NCBI RefSeq assembly: GCF_000381905.1
Contig: NZ_KB907287.1
Coordinates: 1 to 39,350 of the forward strand
From: Paenibacillus fonticola DSM 21315
GTDB taxonomy: Bacteria > Bacillota > Bacilli > Paenibacillales > Paenibacillaceae
Direction of reading: 5' to 3'
DNA length: 39,350 nt
This document shows positions 1 to 5,868 of this stretch, piece by piece; position 1 is the stretch's first letter, and every line of letters begins with the position of its first letter. The notes under the pieces were generated by a model. That model was not told the origin of the DNA. It worked only from the letters and a program-made list of their open reading frames with translations, and made no database searches. The translations under genes and the position numbers were made by a program.

Positions 1-867
1 CCATTAACGGATACAAGAGAAGAAAGCTATCGGATAGGCTATAGTAGTATTGAAGCATCGGAACGTATTCTTGACACTGTGGGGATACTTGCCGGAGGAG
101 CAAGCTTGGTTAAAAATGCCCCTAAAATATTAAAGAGTTTTGTGGGCAAGAGAAGTGCATCTGGCTTGGCAAAGCTAGGAGATGGTAAGTTAAAAACAAA
201 TGCGCTGCGAGCACCAAAGCCAATCGAAGACTTGAGTGATTTACTTAACGATGCGGCTCGTAAAATGAATCAGGATCATATTAGAGATGGCATAGTACAT
301 AAAGGCGGCATCGATTTCTGGAAGTCGCTCGACAACGATGTGAAAGTAAAAAATAAGTTGGACGATGCGGGGGCAAAGAAGAAGGAGCTTTCAAATAAGG
401 ATAAGACCCCTGAATCGAATAAACAGAGCCCAGAAGAAAAACGGAGAAGGGAACAGGAGGAAAGACGAAGAAGGGATGAAGAAGAAAGACGGAGAAGGGA
501 TGAGGGGACGGGTAAAACTTCATCAAACTTTGCAGACCGAACACTTCTTGAGGGGCATTATGAGAAGCATGGTGGAGAATTTAAAGGTTCGTATAAAAAC
601 GCTGATGAGTACCTTCAAGGGGCAAATGATGTAATGAACGGCGGCACTAAAGTTCAATACGAATATAAGTTAAAGAATGGGACAGTTGAAACAAGGACTG
701 GTTATGCTAAATTTATGGGTAACACTCAGAAAGGCGAAGCAAAATTTGAGTTTGTTGGTACAAATAATAACGGAGATATAACCACCTATCATGTAAAACG
801 TGGAGAAGATTTATGGAAATTATTGAATGGAAACAAGCATGATAAAACTATTAACCCGTTAGAGTAG
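1..867 (+). CDS. Polymorphic toxin, C-terminal part (5' truncated by window edge)
   Basis: The frame is open from the first base (Pro-Leu-Thr-Asp...), so this is the 3' end of a longer gene; the GTG at 79 is internal. The visible part has an alanine/glycine-rich helical pre-toxin stretch, an Arg/Glu-rich charged linker with repeated EERRRRDE units encoded by near-identical DNA at about 457-505, and a C-terminal domain of about 105 residues beginning near the HYEKHGGEF motif and ending in short beta-type segments. The His-x-x-His-Gly start and the late G-D-I-T-T-Y-H segment resemble barnase/EndoU/colicin/RelE-like (BECR) RNase toxins found at the ends of LXG, Rhs or CdiA proteins. The following gene looks like its immunity partner. 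Toxin nature is well supported by architecture and context; the RNase assignment is inference. Confidence 0.7.
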   Translation, partial: PLTDTREESYRIGYSSIEASERILDTVGILAGGASLVKNAPKILKSFVGKRSASGLAKLGDGKLKTNALRAPKPIEDLSDLLNDAARKMNQDHIRDGIVHKGGIDFWKSLDNDVKVKNKLDDAGAKKKELSNKDKTPESNKQSPEEKRRREQEERRRRDEEERRRRDEGTGKTSSNFADRTLLEGHYEKHGGEFKGSYKNADEYLQGANDVMNGGTKVQYEYKLKNGTVETRTGYAKFMGNTQKGEAKFEFVGTNNNGDITTYHVKRGEDLWKLLNGNKHDKTINPLE

Positions 868-870
868 AAG

Positions 871-886
871 AGGAGGAATTCCCATT
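871..886 (+). promoter_or_regulatory. Shine-Dalgarno site placing an ATT start
   Basis: A perfect AGGAGG at 871-876 is followed seven bases later by ATT at 884-886. No ATG, GTG or TTG lies at a workable distance in that frame; the first in-frame ATG is 34 bases downstream of the site with no Shine-Dalgarno of its own. Confidence 0.65.
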
Positions 887-1273
887 CAGTACACGGCAAA
901 AGTTATTAAGATGAGCCCCGTAATTGAAGAAGAGGTTACGCTTGAAATTGACGGAATTCAAATTGTTGCGTTCGCAAATGAATGCCTGTTTGGGCTCATT
1001 GTTGGAGAGGTCTATCAGATTGAACTCGATGTGACCATACTTGATGAATTTATTATTAAGCAAGTGGACTTGGATGAGTATAAGATACATCAGGAGAACA
1101 ATAGTTTCGCTTACAGCCTACAAGGAAAACTAGATATTGATGAAGGGGCTTTAGAGGTAGGTGGTATAACTTTTGAAATTGATAGTGAGTTCCTGATGGA
1201 GTATGGTTATTTACATGAACAATATGTTCAAATAAGGGTAGACCGATTTACCGTCGATTTTTTGAATAACTAA
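884..1273 (+). CDS. Probable immunity protein for the upstream toxin (ATT start)
   Basis: A 129-residue acidic, beta-rich, soluble protein begins 16 bases after the toxin stop codon. No family name is assigned with certainty, but the size, acidity and position immediately after a toxin C-terminus are those of immunity proteins, which bind and block the cognate toxin domain in the producer cell. The start is placed at ATT 884 because of the perfect AGGAGG seven bases upstream and because the added nine residues (MQYTAKVIK) continue a plausible beta strand. The alternative is ATG 911 (120 residues), which has no ribosome binding site. A strong terminator follows at once, so toxin and immunity genes probably form one transcript. 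Confidence 0.65.
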   Translation: MQYTAKVIKMSPVIEEEVTLEIDGIQIVAFANECLFGLIVGEVYQIELDVTILDEFIIKQVDLDEYKIHQENNSFAYSLQGKLDIDEGALEVGGITFEIDSEFLMEYGYLHEQYVQIRVDRFTVDFLNN

Positions 1274-1278
1274 ATGTA

Positions 1279-1320
1279 GAAACCTTGATTGGCTTAATGC
1301 CCTTCAAGGTTTCTCTTTTG
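1279..1320 (+). terminator. Rho-independent terminator after immunity gene
   Basis: Perfect 10-bp inverted repeat GAAACCTTGA (1279-1288) / TCAAGGTTTC (1304-1313) with a 15-base loop, followed by TCTTTT. It lies just after the immunity stop codon. Confidence 0.85.
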
Positions 1321-1458
1321 TGGGGCAACCCAGTGCCGAATAAACCCATCATTCAACCAATAACACGTATGACCCATGTAATGACCTTTTGAAGAAATTT
1401 TATAATCTAAAGCTATTCCGTTGCAATGAACAGGTCGATTATGGTCAGATACTACCAT
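1294..1458 (-). CDS. Possible 54-residue small protein or gene remnant
   Basis: An ATG-initiated reading frame encodes 54 residues rich in His, Cys, Trp and Tyr (for example CNGIALDY and GHTCYWLNDGF), a composition more like a real protein than chance. However no ribosome binding site precedes it. Its start lies inside one hairpin (1430-1469) and its end inside the terminator of the immunity gene. The frame stays open 15 codons upstream of the ATG. It may be the tail of a degraded gene. No family is recognised. Confidence 0.25.
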   Translation of the reverse strand: MVVSDHNRPVHCNGIALDYKISSKGHYMGHTCYWLNDGFIRHWVAPQKRNLEGH

Positions 1459-1474
1459 GATTGATCTGTTTTTT
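1430..1474 (+). terminator. Strong 16-bp hairpin with T-run (copy 1 of a repeated element)
   Basis: Arms 1430-1445 and 1454-1469 pair over 16 positions, counting G-T pairs, around the loop CAGATACT, and six T follow. A closely similar sequence with the same loop and T-run lies at 5100-5145. Confidence 0.75.
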
Positions 1475-1688
1475 ATTATCTTCGCTTTCTCATATGATTT
1501 TCAAAATGCTATGTAACTGTAGAATACGCCGCCCCTCCGCCCTGTACGTTGGGCGGTTCTCGATGGTACTGAGAACGGGGAGAAAGCTTTTTCAGGCATT
1601 CTGTTCTTTTTTGAGTAGTGCATAAAGAATTATCGTGGGAAGCATATAGATGCTTATATCCAGGCGGCGTGATAATTAAAGCGGTAGT
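1475..1688. other. Intergenic stretch without a convincing gene
   Basis: Two short inverted repeats are visible: CCGCCC/GGGCGG at about 1537-1556 and GTTCTC/GAGAAC at about 1555-1576. Neither is followed by a good T-run on either strand. No reading frame here has a ribosome binding site. Confidence 0.4.
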
Positions 1689-1895
1689 TTACTTTTCAAG
1701 GCGGATAATATCTCTAACATCGTATATGCCGAGGCAATCAGCAATTTTTTCGATATGTTCACGATTTATTGAGGTTCTCTGGTTGTTGCAGATTTCGCTA
1801 ATTGCCGCAGGTCGGATACCTGTAAGTTCTGAAAGTTGCTTTTGAGTCATCCCACGTTCCTTTAAAATTTCACTCAACCGAATAGTTAGATGCAT
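1689..1895 (-). CDS. XRE-family (Cro/CI-type) small HTH repressor 1
   Basis: A 68-residue protein that is almost entirely one helix-turn-helix domain (LSEILKERGMTQKQLSELTG, then RPAAISEICNNQR), as in YozG/YdaS-size Cro/CI-type regulators. The start is the ATG at 1895, which has an AGGGGGAG site eight bases upstream, not the ATG 21 bases further out. It is transcribed away from a region with a good plus-strand promoter (1959-1987) and a palindromic operator (2002-2011). It is a paralogue in layout of the XRE gene at 2371-2577. It probably controls its own divergent promoter region; its targets are unknown. Confidence 0.85.
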   Translation of the reverse strand: MHLTIRLSEILKERGMTQKQLSELTGIRPAAISEICNNQRTSINREHIEKIADCLGIYDVRDIIRLEK

Positions 1896-1958
1896 AAAAC
1901 ACTCCCCCTCTAACAATTAATCATAGAATAAATTGATATATGACGCAATAACGCAATG

Positions 1959-1987
1959 TTGACATTACGAAATAGCGGAATTACAAT
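1959..1987 (+). promoter_or_regulatory. Sigma-A promoter of module 1
   Basis: Consensus -35 TTGACA (1959-1964), 17-base spacer, -10 TACAAT (1982-1987). It points to the small genes after 2030 and away from the XRE gene at 1689-1895. Confidence 0.75.
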
Positions 1988-1996
1988 TAATATATT

Positions 1997-2017
1997 ACTA
2001 AATAACGTTATGTCGTA
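1997..2017. promoter_or_regulatory. Palindromic operator, module 1
   Basis: Contains the perfect 10-bp palindrome ATAACGTTAT (2002-2011), just downstream of the predicted transcription start. The same 21 bases, with one difference, recur at 2741-2761 in the equivalent place of module 2, which suggests a shared XRE repressor site. Confidence 0.6.
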
Positions 2018-2037
2018 ATATCGGGAGGGGGCTGCAC

Positions 2038-2148
2038 ATAAAATGGATCACTGTATCCATTGACCGCATTGTCATCGACTTTACAGACGTATATTGGGAT
2101 TTCTTTAATGAATTCCATAAACGAATCCGTCATTATTACGGGGTTTAG
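2038..2148 (+). CDS. Small ORF with non-canonical start (ATA or CTG)
   Basis: The frame encodes about 36 residues (KWITVSIDRIVIDFTDVYWD, then a basic aromatic tail ending HYYGV), with a protein-like alternation of hydrophobic and charged residues. GGGAGGGG at 2023-2030 sits seven bases before ATA 2038; CTG 2032 is the other in-frame option but too close to that site. No ATG/GTG/TTG is usable. An ATG (2149) abuts its TAG but gives only 14 codons. Function unknown; it could be a mutated remnant. Confidence 0.35.
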   Translation: MKWITVSIDRIVIDFTDVYWDFFNEFHKRIRHYYGV

Positions 2149-2168
2149 ATGACGGTAGAGAAAGAGGA

Positions 2169-2408
2169 TTGTCCAAGTTCGACTCGAAGGTGAGGCGGCT
2201 TGTTCAGGAAATTCAGCAAGGAGAACTTCTACCGCAGAATACAACTCCTTATTACCGTAGGCAAATCCAAGAACAGATGAGAACGCAGGATGTACTAGAC
2301 CTGAACGAACTGGCGGCGGAGCAATGGCAGGAGGCGATAACGCTCTCCTGTGCCATTCTATCCGGCAAGTTTAATCATCTTCTAGTACAAGAAGTTCGTT
2401 CAGGCTGA
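2169..2408 (+). CDS. Hypothetical small protein of module 1
   Basis: A 79-residue hydrophilic, helix-prone protein from TTG 2169. Its segment GELLPQNTTPYYRRQIQEQM loosely resembles the GEIHPEENI...DPEYRRISRKV segment of the module 2 protein at 3004-3297, so it may be a diverged relative. The start is uncertain because the purine-rich stretch before the TTG is too close to act as a normal ribosome site. Its 3' end overlaps the convergent XRE gene at 2371 by 38 bases. Function unknown. Confidence 0.45.
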   Translation: MSKFDSKVRRLVQEIQQGELLPQNTTPYYRRQIQEQMRTQDVLDLNELAAEQWQEAITLSCAILSGKFNHLLVQEVRSG

Positions 2409-2577
2409 TATTGAGTGTCCGGCAAATTTGCTCCAACGTATCGAAATAAGCGGCATTTACTTTATCAGAACAGAGATGGCTAATTGTATTAGGGCGTACA
2501 TTCATTAACCGAGCCAATTCCCTTTGAGACATTCCTTTTTCCTTAAGGATTTCTTTTAATCTAAGTCGTATCGGCAT
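2371..2577 (-). CDS. XRE-family small HTH repressor 2
   Basis: A 68-residue protein with one HTH domain (LKEILKEKGMSQRELARLMN, then VRPNTISHLC), similar in length and build to the XRE protein at 1689-1895. An AGGGAG site precedes the ATG at 2577 at a slightly long distance. It faces the plus-strand promoter and operators at 2648-2761, so it probably represses that promoter. Target genes would be the broken gene at 2781-3001 and the DUF6809-like gene at 3004. The family is clear; the regulatory link is inferred from layout. Confidence 0.85.
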   Translation of the reverse strand: MPIRLRLKEILKEKGMSQRELARLMNVRPNTISHLCSDKVNAAYFDTLEQICRTLNISLNELLVLEDD

Positions 2578-2647
2578 AAGACACTTGCTCCCTACCGTTT
2601 TTAACTATAACTATAAACAGTTACAGAAATAAATTCAAAGAAAACTA

Positions 2648-2676
2648 TTGAATGTATCTGTGTTCCGATATATAAT
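2648..2676 (+). promoter_or_regulatory. Sigma-A promoter of module 2
   Basis: TTGAAT (2648-2653), 17-base spacer, TATAAT (2671-2676). A 9-bp inverted repeat TTCCGATAT (2663-2671) / ATATCGGAA (2684-2692) straddles the -10 box, a likely repressor site. Confidence 0.7.
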
Positions 2677-2740
2677 TTAGATAATATCGGAATAGCGTTA
2701 CAAAAATCTCAATTATCGTAACGTTGGGAGAGAGGAAATG

Positions 2741-2761
2741 ACTAAATAACGTTATATCGTA
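2741..2761. promoter_or_regulatory. Palindromic operator, module 2
   Basis: Second copy of the 21-base element of 1997-2017 (20 of 21 identical), including ATAACGTTAT at 2746-2755. It ends a few bases before the AGGAGGAGG ribosome site at 2768. Confidence 0.6.
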
Positions 2762-2780
2762 GTAATAGGAGGAGGTATCA

Positions 2781-3001
2781 ATGTAATCATTTATTTCTGA
2801 GTATGGCCACAAGGATAAAGTTACGAAACACGAGGCTGTCAGGCGGAGTACTGGGAAGTTGGATAATCGTGAGTAAAAAAGGAAGCGACTCTGGAAAAAG
2901 AACTTGCTACTTTCTCAACGCAATTGTCTAAGGGGCAGACTGCACATTTAATCTATCATGTGTTCTTTCACGGCGTTGCAATCCATACGAAAGGAAGATG
3001 A
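2781..3001 (+). pseudogene. Broken small gene: nonsense at codon 2 and a frameshift
   Basis: An excellent AGGAGGAGG site (about 2768-2776) precedes ATG 2781, but the next codon is TAA. Beyond it the same frame reads SFISEYGHKDKVTKHEAVRR... to a stop at 2874. A second frame then gives KKEATLEKELATFSTQLSKG...HLIYHVFFHGVAIHTKGR and ends TGA 2999-3001, overlapping an ATG at 2998. One missing base near 2873 plus one base change at codon 2 would restore a single protein of about 73 residues. Alternatively the second half is a live gene from CTG 2891, which has AAGGAA upstream. Function unknown. Confidence 0.45.
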
Positions 3002-3003
3002 AA

Positions 3004-3297
3004 ATGAAAAGTTTTCTGGAAGCACTATATTATGGTGAAATCCACCCCGAAGAAAATATCGTCTCGCGAGATCCTGAGTATCGTAGAATAAGCAGAAAAG
3101 TATCCGAAGCAATGGGAATGTGGAAAGAGAAGCTATCTACCGATGATTTCGACCAGCTTGAAATTATGCTCGATTTGCGCAGTCAGACTGAGTCGCTGCA
3201 TGTAACTGCTACTTTCGCCAACGGGTTTCAGCTTGGAGCGTTAATGATGATAGATATATACGCGGCTAAGGAACAACTTTTGTATGGTTTGAAGTAA
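3004..3297 (+). CDS. DUF6809-like small protein
   Basis: A 97-residue protein beginning MKSFLEALYYGEIHPEENI, which I recognise as the DUF6809 type found in Paenibacillus and clostridia; no biochemical function is known. It is mostly helical, with a middle acidic WKEKLSTDDFDQLEIMLDLR segment and a C-terminal hydrophobic helix (GFQLGALMMIDIYAAKEQLL). Start 3004 is preferred over the ATG at 2998, because AAGGAAG lies directly against the first ATG and eight bases before the second. It is the last gene of the XRE module 2, downstream of a broken gene. Confidence 0.75.
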   Translation: MKSFLEALYYGEIHPEENIVSRDPEYRRISRKVSEAMGMWKEKLSTDDFDQLEIMLDLRSQTESLHVTATFANGFQLGALMMIDIYAAKEQLLYGLK

Positions 3298-3331
3298 TTA
3301 TATTTTAAAAAAAATATGCGGTGTACTAAAG

Positions 3332-3369
3332 GCCTATTTCTACCTTGATTTAGTAGGAAGAGGCTTTTT
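3332..3369 (+). terminator. Terminator after DUF6809-like gene
   Basis: Arms GCCTATTTCTAC (3332-3343) and GTAGGAAGAGGC (3353-3364) pair with one mismatch and one G-T pair; TTTTTC follows. Confidence 0.65.
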
Positions 3370-3416
3370 CGTCATGAGGCAAGGCTATATAAGCTGAACT
3401 ATTGAATAGGAGCTTT

Positions 3417-3608
3417 GTGATTGAAATCGTAGACGATAGCAAAGTCATTGAACTTGAAGGTCTAGGTGAAGGCCCCCCCTGTGTCAGAATAGTTGTCGTC
3501 CCCCTCAAAAGAACGTATAGTGAGGAAAACGAGAACAAGGTGGAAGACAATGAACCAAGTGAGCAAGGAGTTAAAGCAGAGCATCTTGCATCGAATGATG
3601 CCGCCTAA
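3417..3608 (+). CDS. Hypothetical 63-residue protein
   Basis: Encodes a short beta-type N-terminus (VIEIVDDSKVIELEGLGEGP, then a valine-rich strand) and an acidic disordered tail rich in Glu, Asn and Lys. An AGGAG at 3408-3412 precedes GTG 3417 by four bases; TTG 3402 upstream has no site. It lies after a terminator and before an AraC gene, with no recognisable family. Codon use is ordinary, so it may be a real small gene. Confidence 0.4.
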   Translation: MIEIVDDSKVIELEGLGEGPPCVRIVVVPLKRTYSEENENKVEDNEPSEQGVKAEHLASNDAA

Positions 3609-3675
3609 TTATTATGGGGCTAGACTTCTTATACTTATGCTCGAAAAATGCTGAATCAGAAGGGAGAAATGCTTC

Positions 3676-4560
3676 TTGCAGTTGCGAATCCATACTCTTT
3701 TTCAGCCAAGACAAGCAAACGGTAGAGTAGCATCAAACAAATATATTGAAATCACACCATCTCCGAAACTAGCTCCGTATGTGTCTTGCTATTGGTTAAG
3801 CGAACCGGTAACAGAAAATCAGGAACCGGGTTCTTCCGAATCGCTCAAAGCGCTTTGTGTGGAAAGTGTCGATCGGGTACTGCCAGACGGCTGCAGTGAC
3901 ATTATATTTGAACATGATCTTAAGGGAAATAAATACAGGACTTTGTTTTATGGATTCGTTGACGAGCCCTTTACAATTACCTACGACCAGCATCACCCTG
4001 TGCAGAAGTTCGGTGTGCGATTTTTTCCAGGTGGAATCTATTCATTGTTAGGTATACCACAACAAGACCTTGCTAATTCGCATTTTGATATTGATTTGGT
4101 TTGGGCGGGTATGACTAATGAGATAGAAGATCGGATTTTCGCAGAGCCGTTATTCGAAAAAAAAGTGAAGATCATGGAGGATTTTTTGCTCTCTTACATG
4201 CGTACCAAAGCTATAGTGGACGATAGCCTAATAAATAAATTGCTGTATCACATTTTTATGACTGAGGGAAAAACTAGCGTACAGGAATTAGCCAAAAGAG
4301 AAGTGATAAGCACACGTCAAATGAACCGCATCTTTTATCGATGGATCGGAACTAGTCCAAAGCGATTTTGTGAAGTGGTCAGGTTTCAAGCGATAATTAA
4401 CGTTATACAAAGTTCGCCGGGCGTAGACCGGGGCCTTGCCTATAATCATGGTTATTTCGATCAAGCCCACATGATACGTGATTTCAAACGCTTTTATGGT
4501 GATTCGCTGAGTGCTGCTGTTAGAGAGTTTGGCAACATGTCCGATTTTTACAATCAATAG
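3676..4560 (+). CDS. AraC-family regulator with DUF6597-type N-terminal domain
   Basis: A 294-residue cytoplasmic regulator. The first 150 residues (YIEITPSPKLAPYVSCYWLS, later RVLPDGCSDIIFEH and GVRFFPGGIYSLLG) are the DUF6597 domain often fused to AraC HTHs. The last 100 residues carry the double HTH (TSVQELAKREVISTRQMNR, then FDQAHMIRDFKRFYGDS). TTG 3676 is the start, with AGGGAG nine bases upstream; the ATG at 3669 is out of frame. It is followed 69 bases later by a VOC-fold gene with its own ribosome site, a pairing that suggests a small regulator-effector operon, perhaps for detoxification or resistance. The ligand is unknown. Confidence 0.88.
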   Translation: MQLRIHTLFQPRQANGRVASNKYIEITPSPKLAPYVSCYWLSEPVTENQEPGSSESLKALCVESVDRVLPDGCSDIIFEHDLKGNKYRTLFYGFVDEPFTITYDQHHPVQKFGVRFFPGGIYSLLGIPQQDLANSHFDIDLVWAGMTNEIEDRIFAEPLFEKKVKIMEDFLLSYMRTKAIVDDSLINKLLYHIFMTEGKTSVQELAKREVISTRQMNRIFYRWIGTSPKRFCEVVRFQAIINVIQSSPGVDRGLAYNHGYFDQAHMIRDFKRFYGDSLSAAVREFGNMSDFYNQ

Positions 4561-4629
4561 GTATTTCAAATCTATTAAAATAATAGTGTATTAATTCAAA
4601 TTACATTTTCTGGGAGGACTAGGACTAAA

Positions 4630-5052
4630 ATGAAACCACGAATTTCGGTTATTACACTGGGTGTAGATGACTTGGAGCGATCCTTGGTATTCTATCGAGA
4701 TGGATTAGGGTTTTCGACAGAAGGTATTATTGGCACAGAATTTGAACATGGCGCCGTCGCCTTTTTCGATTTGGAAGCTGGCTTAAGGCTCGCAATTTTT
4801 GAGCGTAATAATATTGCCCTTGACGCAAAGATTAATCAGACCCAACCTAACCCTGCTGAATTTACTCTTGGTCATAATGTAAGTAGCAAGGAGGAAGTTG
4901 ATAAGGTAATGGAAGAAGTGAACAAGGCTGGTGCTATCATCACCGTCCCGGCACACGACACATTTTGGGGTGGCTATTCTGGTTATTTTCAAGACCCAGA
5001 TGGTCATTTATGGGAAGTAGTTTGGAACCCGGAATGGGAGATAAAAGAGTAA
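4630..5052 (+). CDS. VOC-family (glyoxalase/bleomycin-resistance fold) protein
   Basis: A 140-residue vicinal oxygen chelate protein with two beta-alpha-beta-beta-beta modules. The first is MKPRISVITLGVDDLERSLV...FYRDGLGF; the second ends with the DPDGHLWEVVWNPEWE signature whose Glu is normally a metal ligand. VOC proteins include glyoxalase I, dioxygenases and antibiotic-binding proteins, and the substrate cannot be read from sequence. A GGGAGG site precedes the ATG. It is probably cotranscribed with the AraC gene upstream. The repeated hairpin at 5100-5145 terminates it. Confidence 0.88.
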   Translation: MKPRISVITLGVDDLERSLVFYRDGLGFSTEGIIGTEFEHGAVAFFDLEAGLRLAIFERNNIALDAKINQTQPNPAEFTLGHNVSSKEEVDKVMEEVNKAGAIITVPAHDTFWGGYSGYFQDPDGHLWEVVWNPEWEIKE

Positions 5053-5099
5053 CTTTTTTGTTATAGAAAATAGAAAACGTAAACCAAAATGTTATACAT

Positions 5100-5145
5100 A
5101 ACAGGTCGAATGGTCAGATACTATCATTAATCGACCTGCTTTTTT
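5100..5145 (+). terminator. Hairpin with T-run (copy 2 of the repeated element)
   Basis: CAGGTCGA / TCGACCTG arms enclose a GGTCAGATACTATCAT core and are followed by a seven-T run. The core, loop and trailing TCTTC match the element at 1430-1480. It separates the VOC gene from the convergent LysE-type gene. Confidence 0.8.
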
Positions 5146-5170
5146 GTCTTCATAAAATCTTTCAAGCCTA

Positions 5171-5755
5171 CTACTTAACGAGTATCGAAAAAGCGCTGTA
5201 AACCAATAAAACAGCCATAGTAAAATTAAACGGCCGTCTGTAGCGCATGATGACTTTTTGCAAAATAGAGCCGAACAGACTCCAGGTGAAGGTACTCAGG
5301 AAACCCGTGACACCTAACAATACGGAGAAAAGAAAATAGCTTAAGTGCGAAGCATAATAGGGTGCGATAAAGGTCCCCACTAAGGTAATGCTGAACAAGA
5401 TGCCTTTTGGATTGACGAATTGCAGCAGGGCGCCGGTGATGAAGAGATTGCCGTCTTCGTTCTCCCTGGATTCTCCCGTATTTTTACTGGTCAATATTTT
5501 ATAAGCCAAATACAGCATGTAGCCAACGCCAAGCAGGGTTAAAGGGAGTTCAATCACGGGCATTACGCTGGCAAGCAGGAGGTTAAAGAAACTGCAGCAT
5601 AGCAGGGTAATTACGAAAAATCCGCTGCCCACGCCAATACTGAATTTCACGGTTCTTTTTAGTCCCCGGTGGGCCATGGCCATAGCCATGATATTGTTGG
5701 GGCCCGGGGTGAAGCTGGATATGAATACAAAGAGTAAAAACGAAATGACGGGCAT
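5171..5755 (-). CDS. LysE/RhtB-family amino-acid exporter
   Basis: A 194-residue integral membrane protein with about six hydrophobic helices and the family signature near the N-terminus (SSFTPGPNNIMAMAMA). A conserved second-half motif, FVNPKGILFSITLVGTF, is also present. Members export amino acids or small amines such as lysine, homoserine, threonine or leucine. GAAGGAGAT precedes the ATG. It is divergent from an XRE-cupin regulator across a 113-base region with repeated GGACGTTATA boxes, so that regulator probably controls it. The exported substrate is not determinable. Confidence 0.9.
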   Translation of the reverse strand: MPVISFLLFVFISSFTPGPNNIMAMAMAHRGLKRTVKFSIGVGSGFFVITLLCCSFFNLLLASVMPVIELPLTLLGVGYMLYLAYKILTSKNTGESRENEDGNLFITGALLQFVNPKGILFSITLVGTFIAPYYASHLSYFLFSVLLGVTGFLSTFTWSLFGSILQKVIMRYRRPFNFTMAVLLVYSAFSILVK

Positions 5756-5797
5756 AAAGATCTCCTTCGCATGAATATATGTTAAAATATACTTAAC

Positions 5798-5847
5798 GGA
5801 CGTTATAACGACCGTCGTGCTTTATACTATACACATTGGACGTTATA
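5798..5847. promoter_or_regulatory. Paired operator boxes between exporter and regulator
   Basis: GGACGTTATA occurs at 5798-5807 and again at 5838-5847, exactly 40 bp apart (about four helical turns). The first overlaps the 10-bp palindrome CGTTATAACG (5801-5810). Likely binding sites for the XRE-cupin protein. Confidence 0.6.
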
Positions 5848-5868
5848 TTGTATATAAGGAGGAGGCAC

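Noticed and set aside
281..544. 87-codon minus-strand frame in the toxin gene
   Set aside because: It is a by-product of the repetitive Arg/Glu linker DNA; the plus-strand toxin frame is open across the whole region.
1618..1845. 75-codon plus-strand frame
   Set aside because: It is the complement of the XRE gene at 1689-1895 and has no ribosome site.
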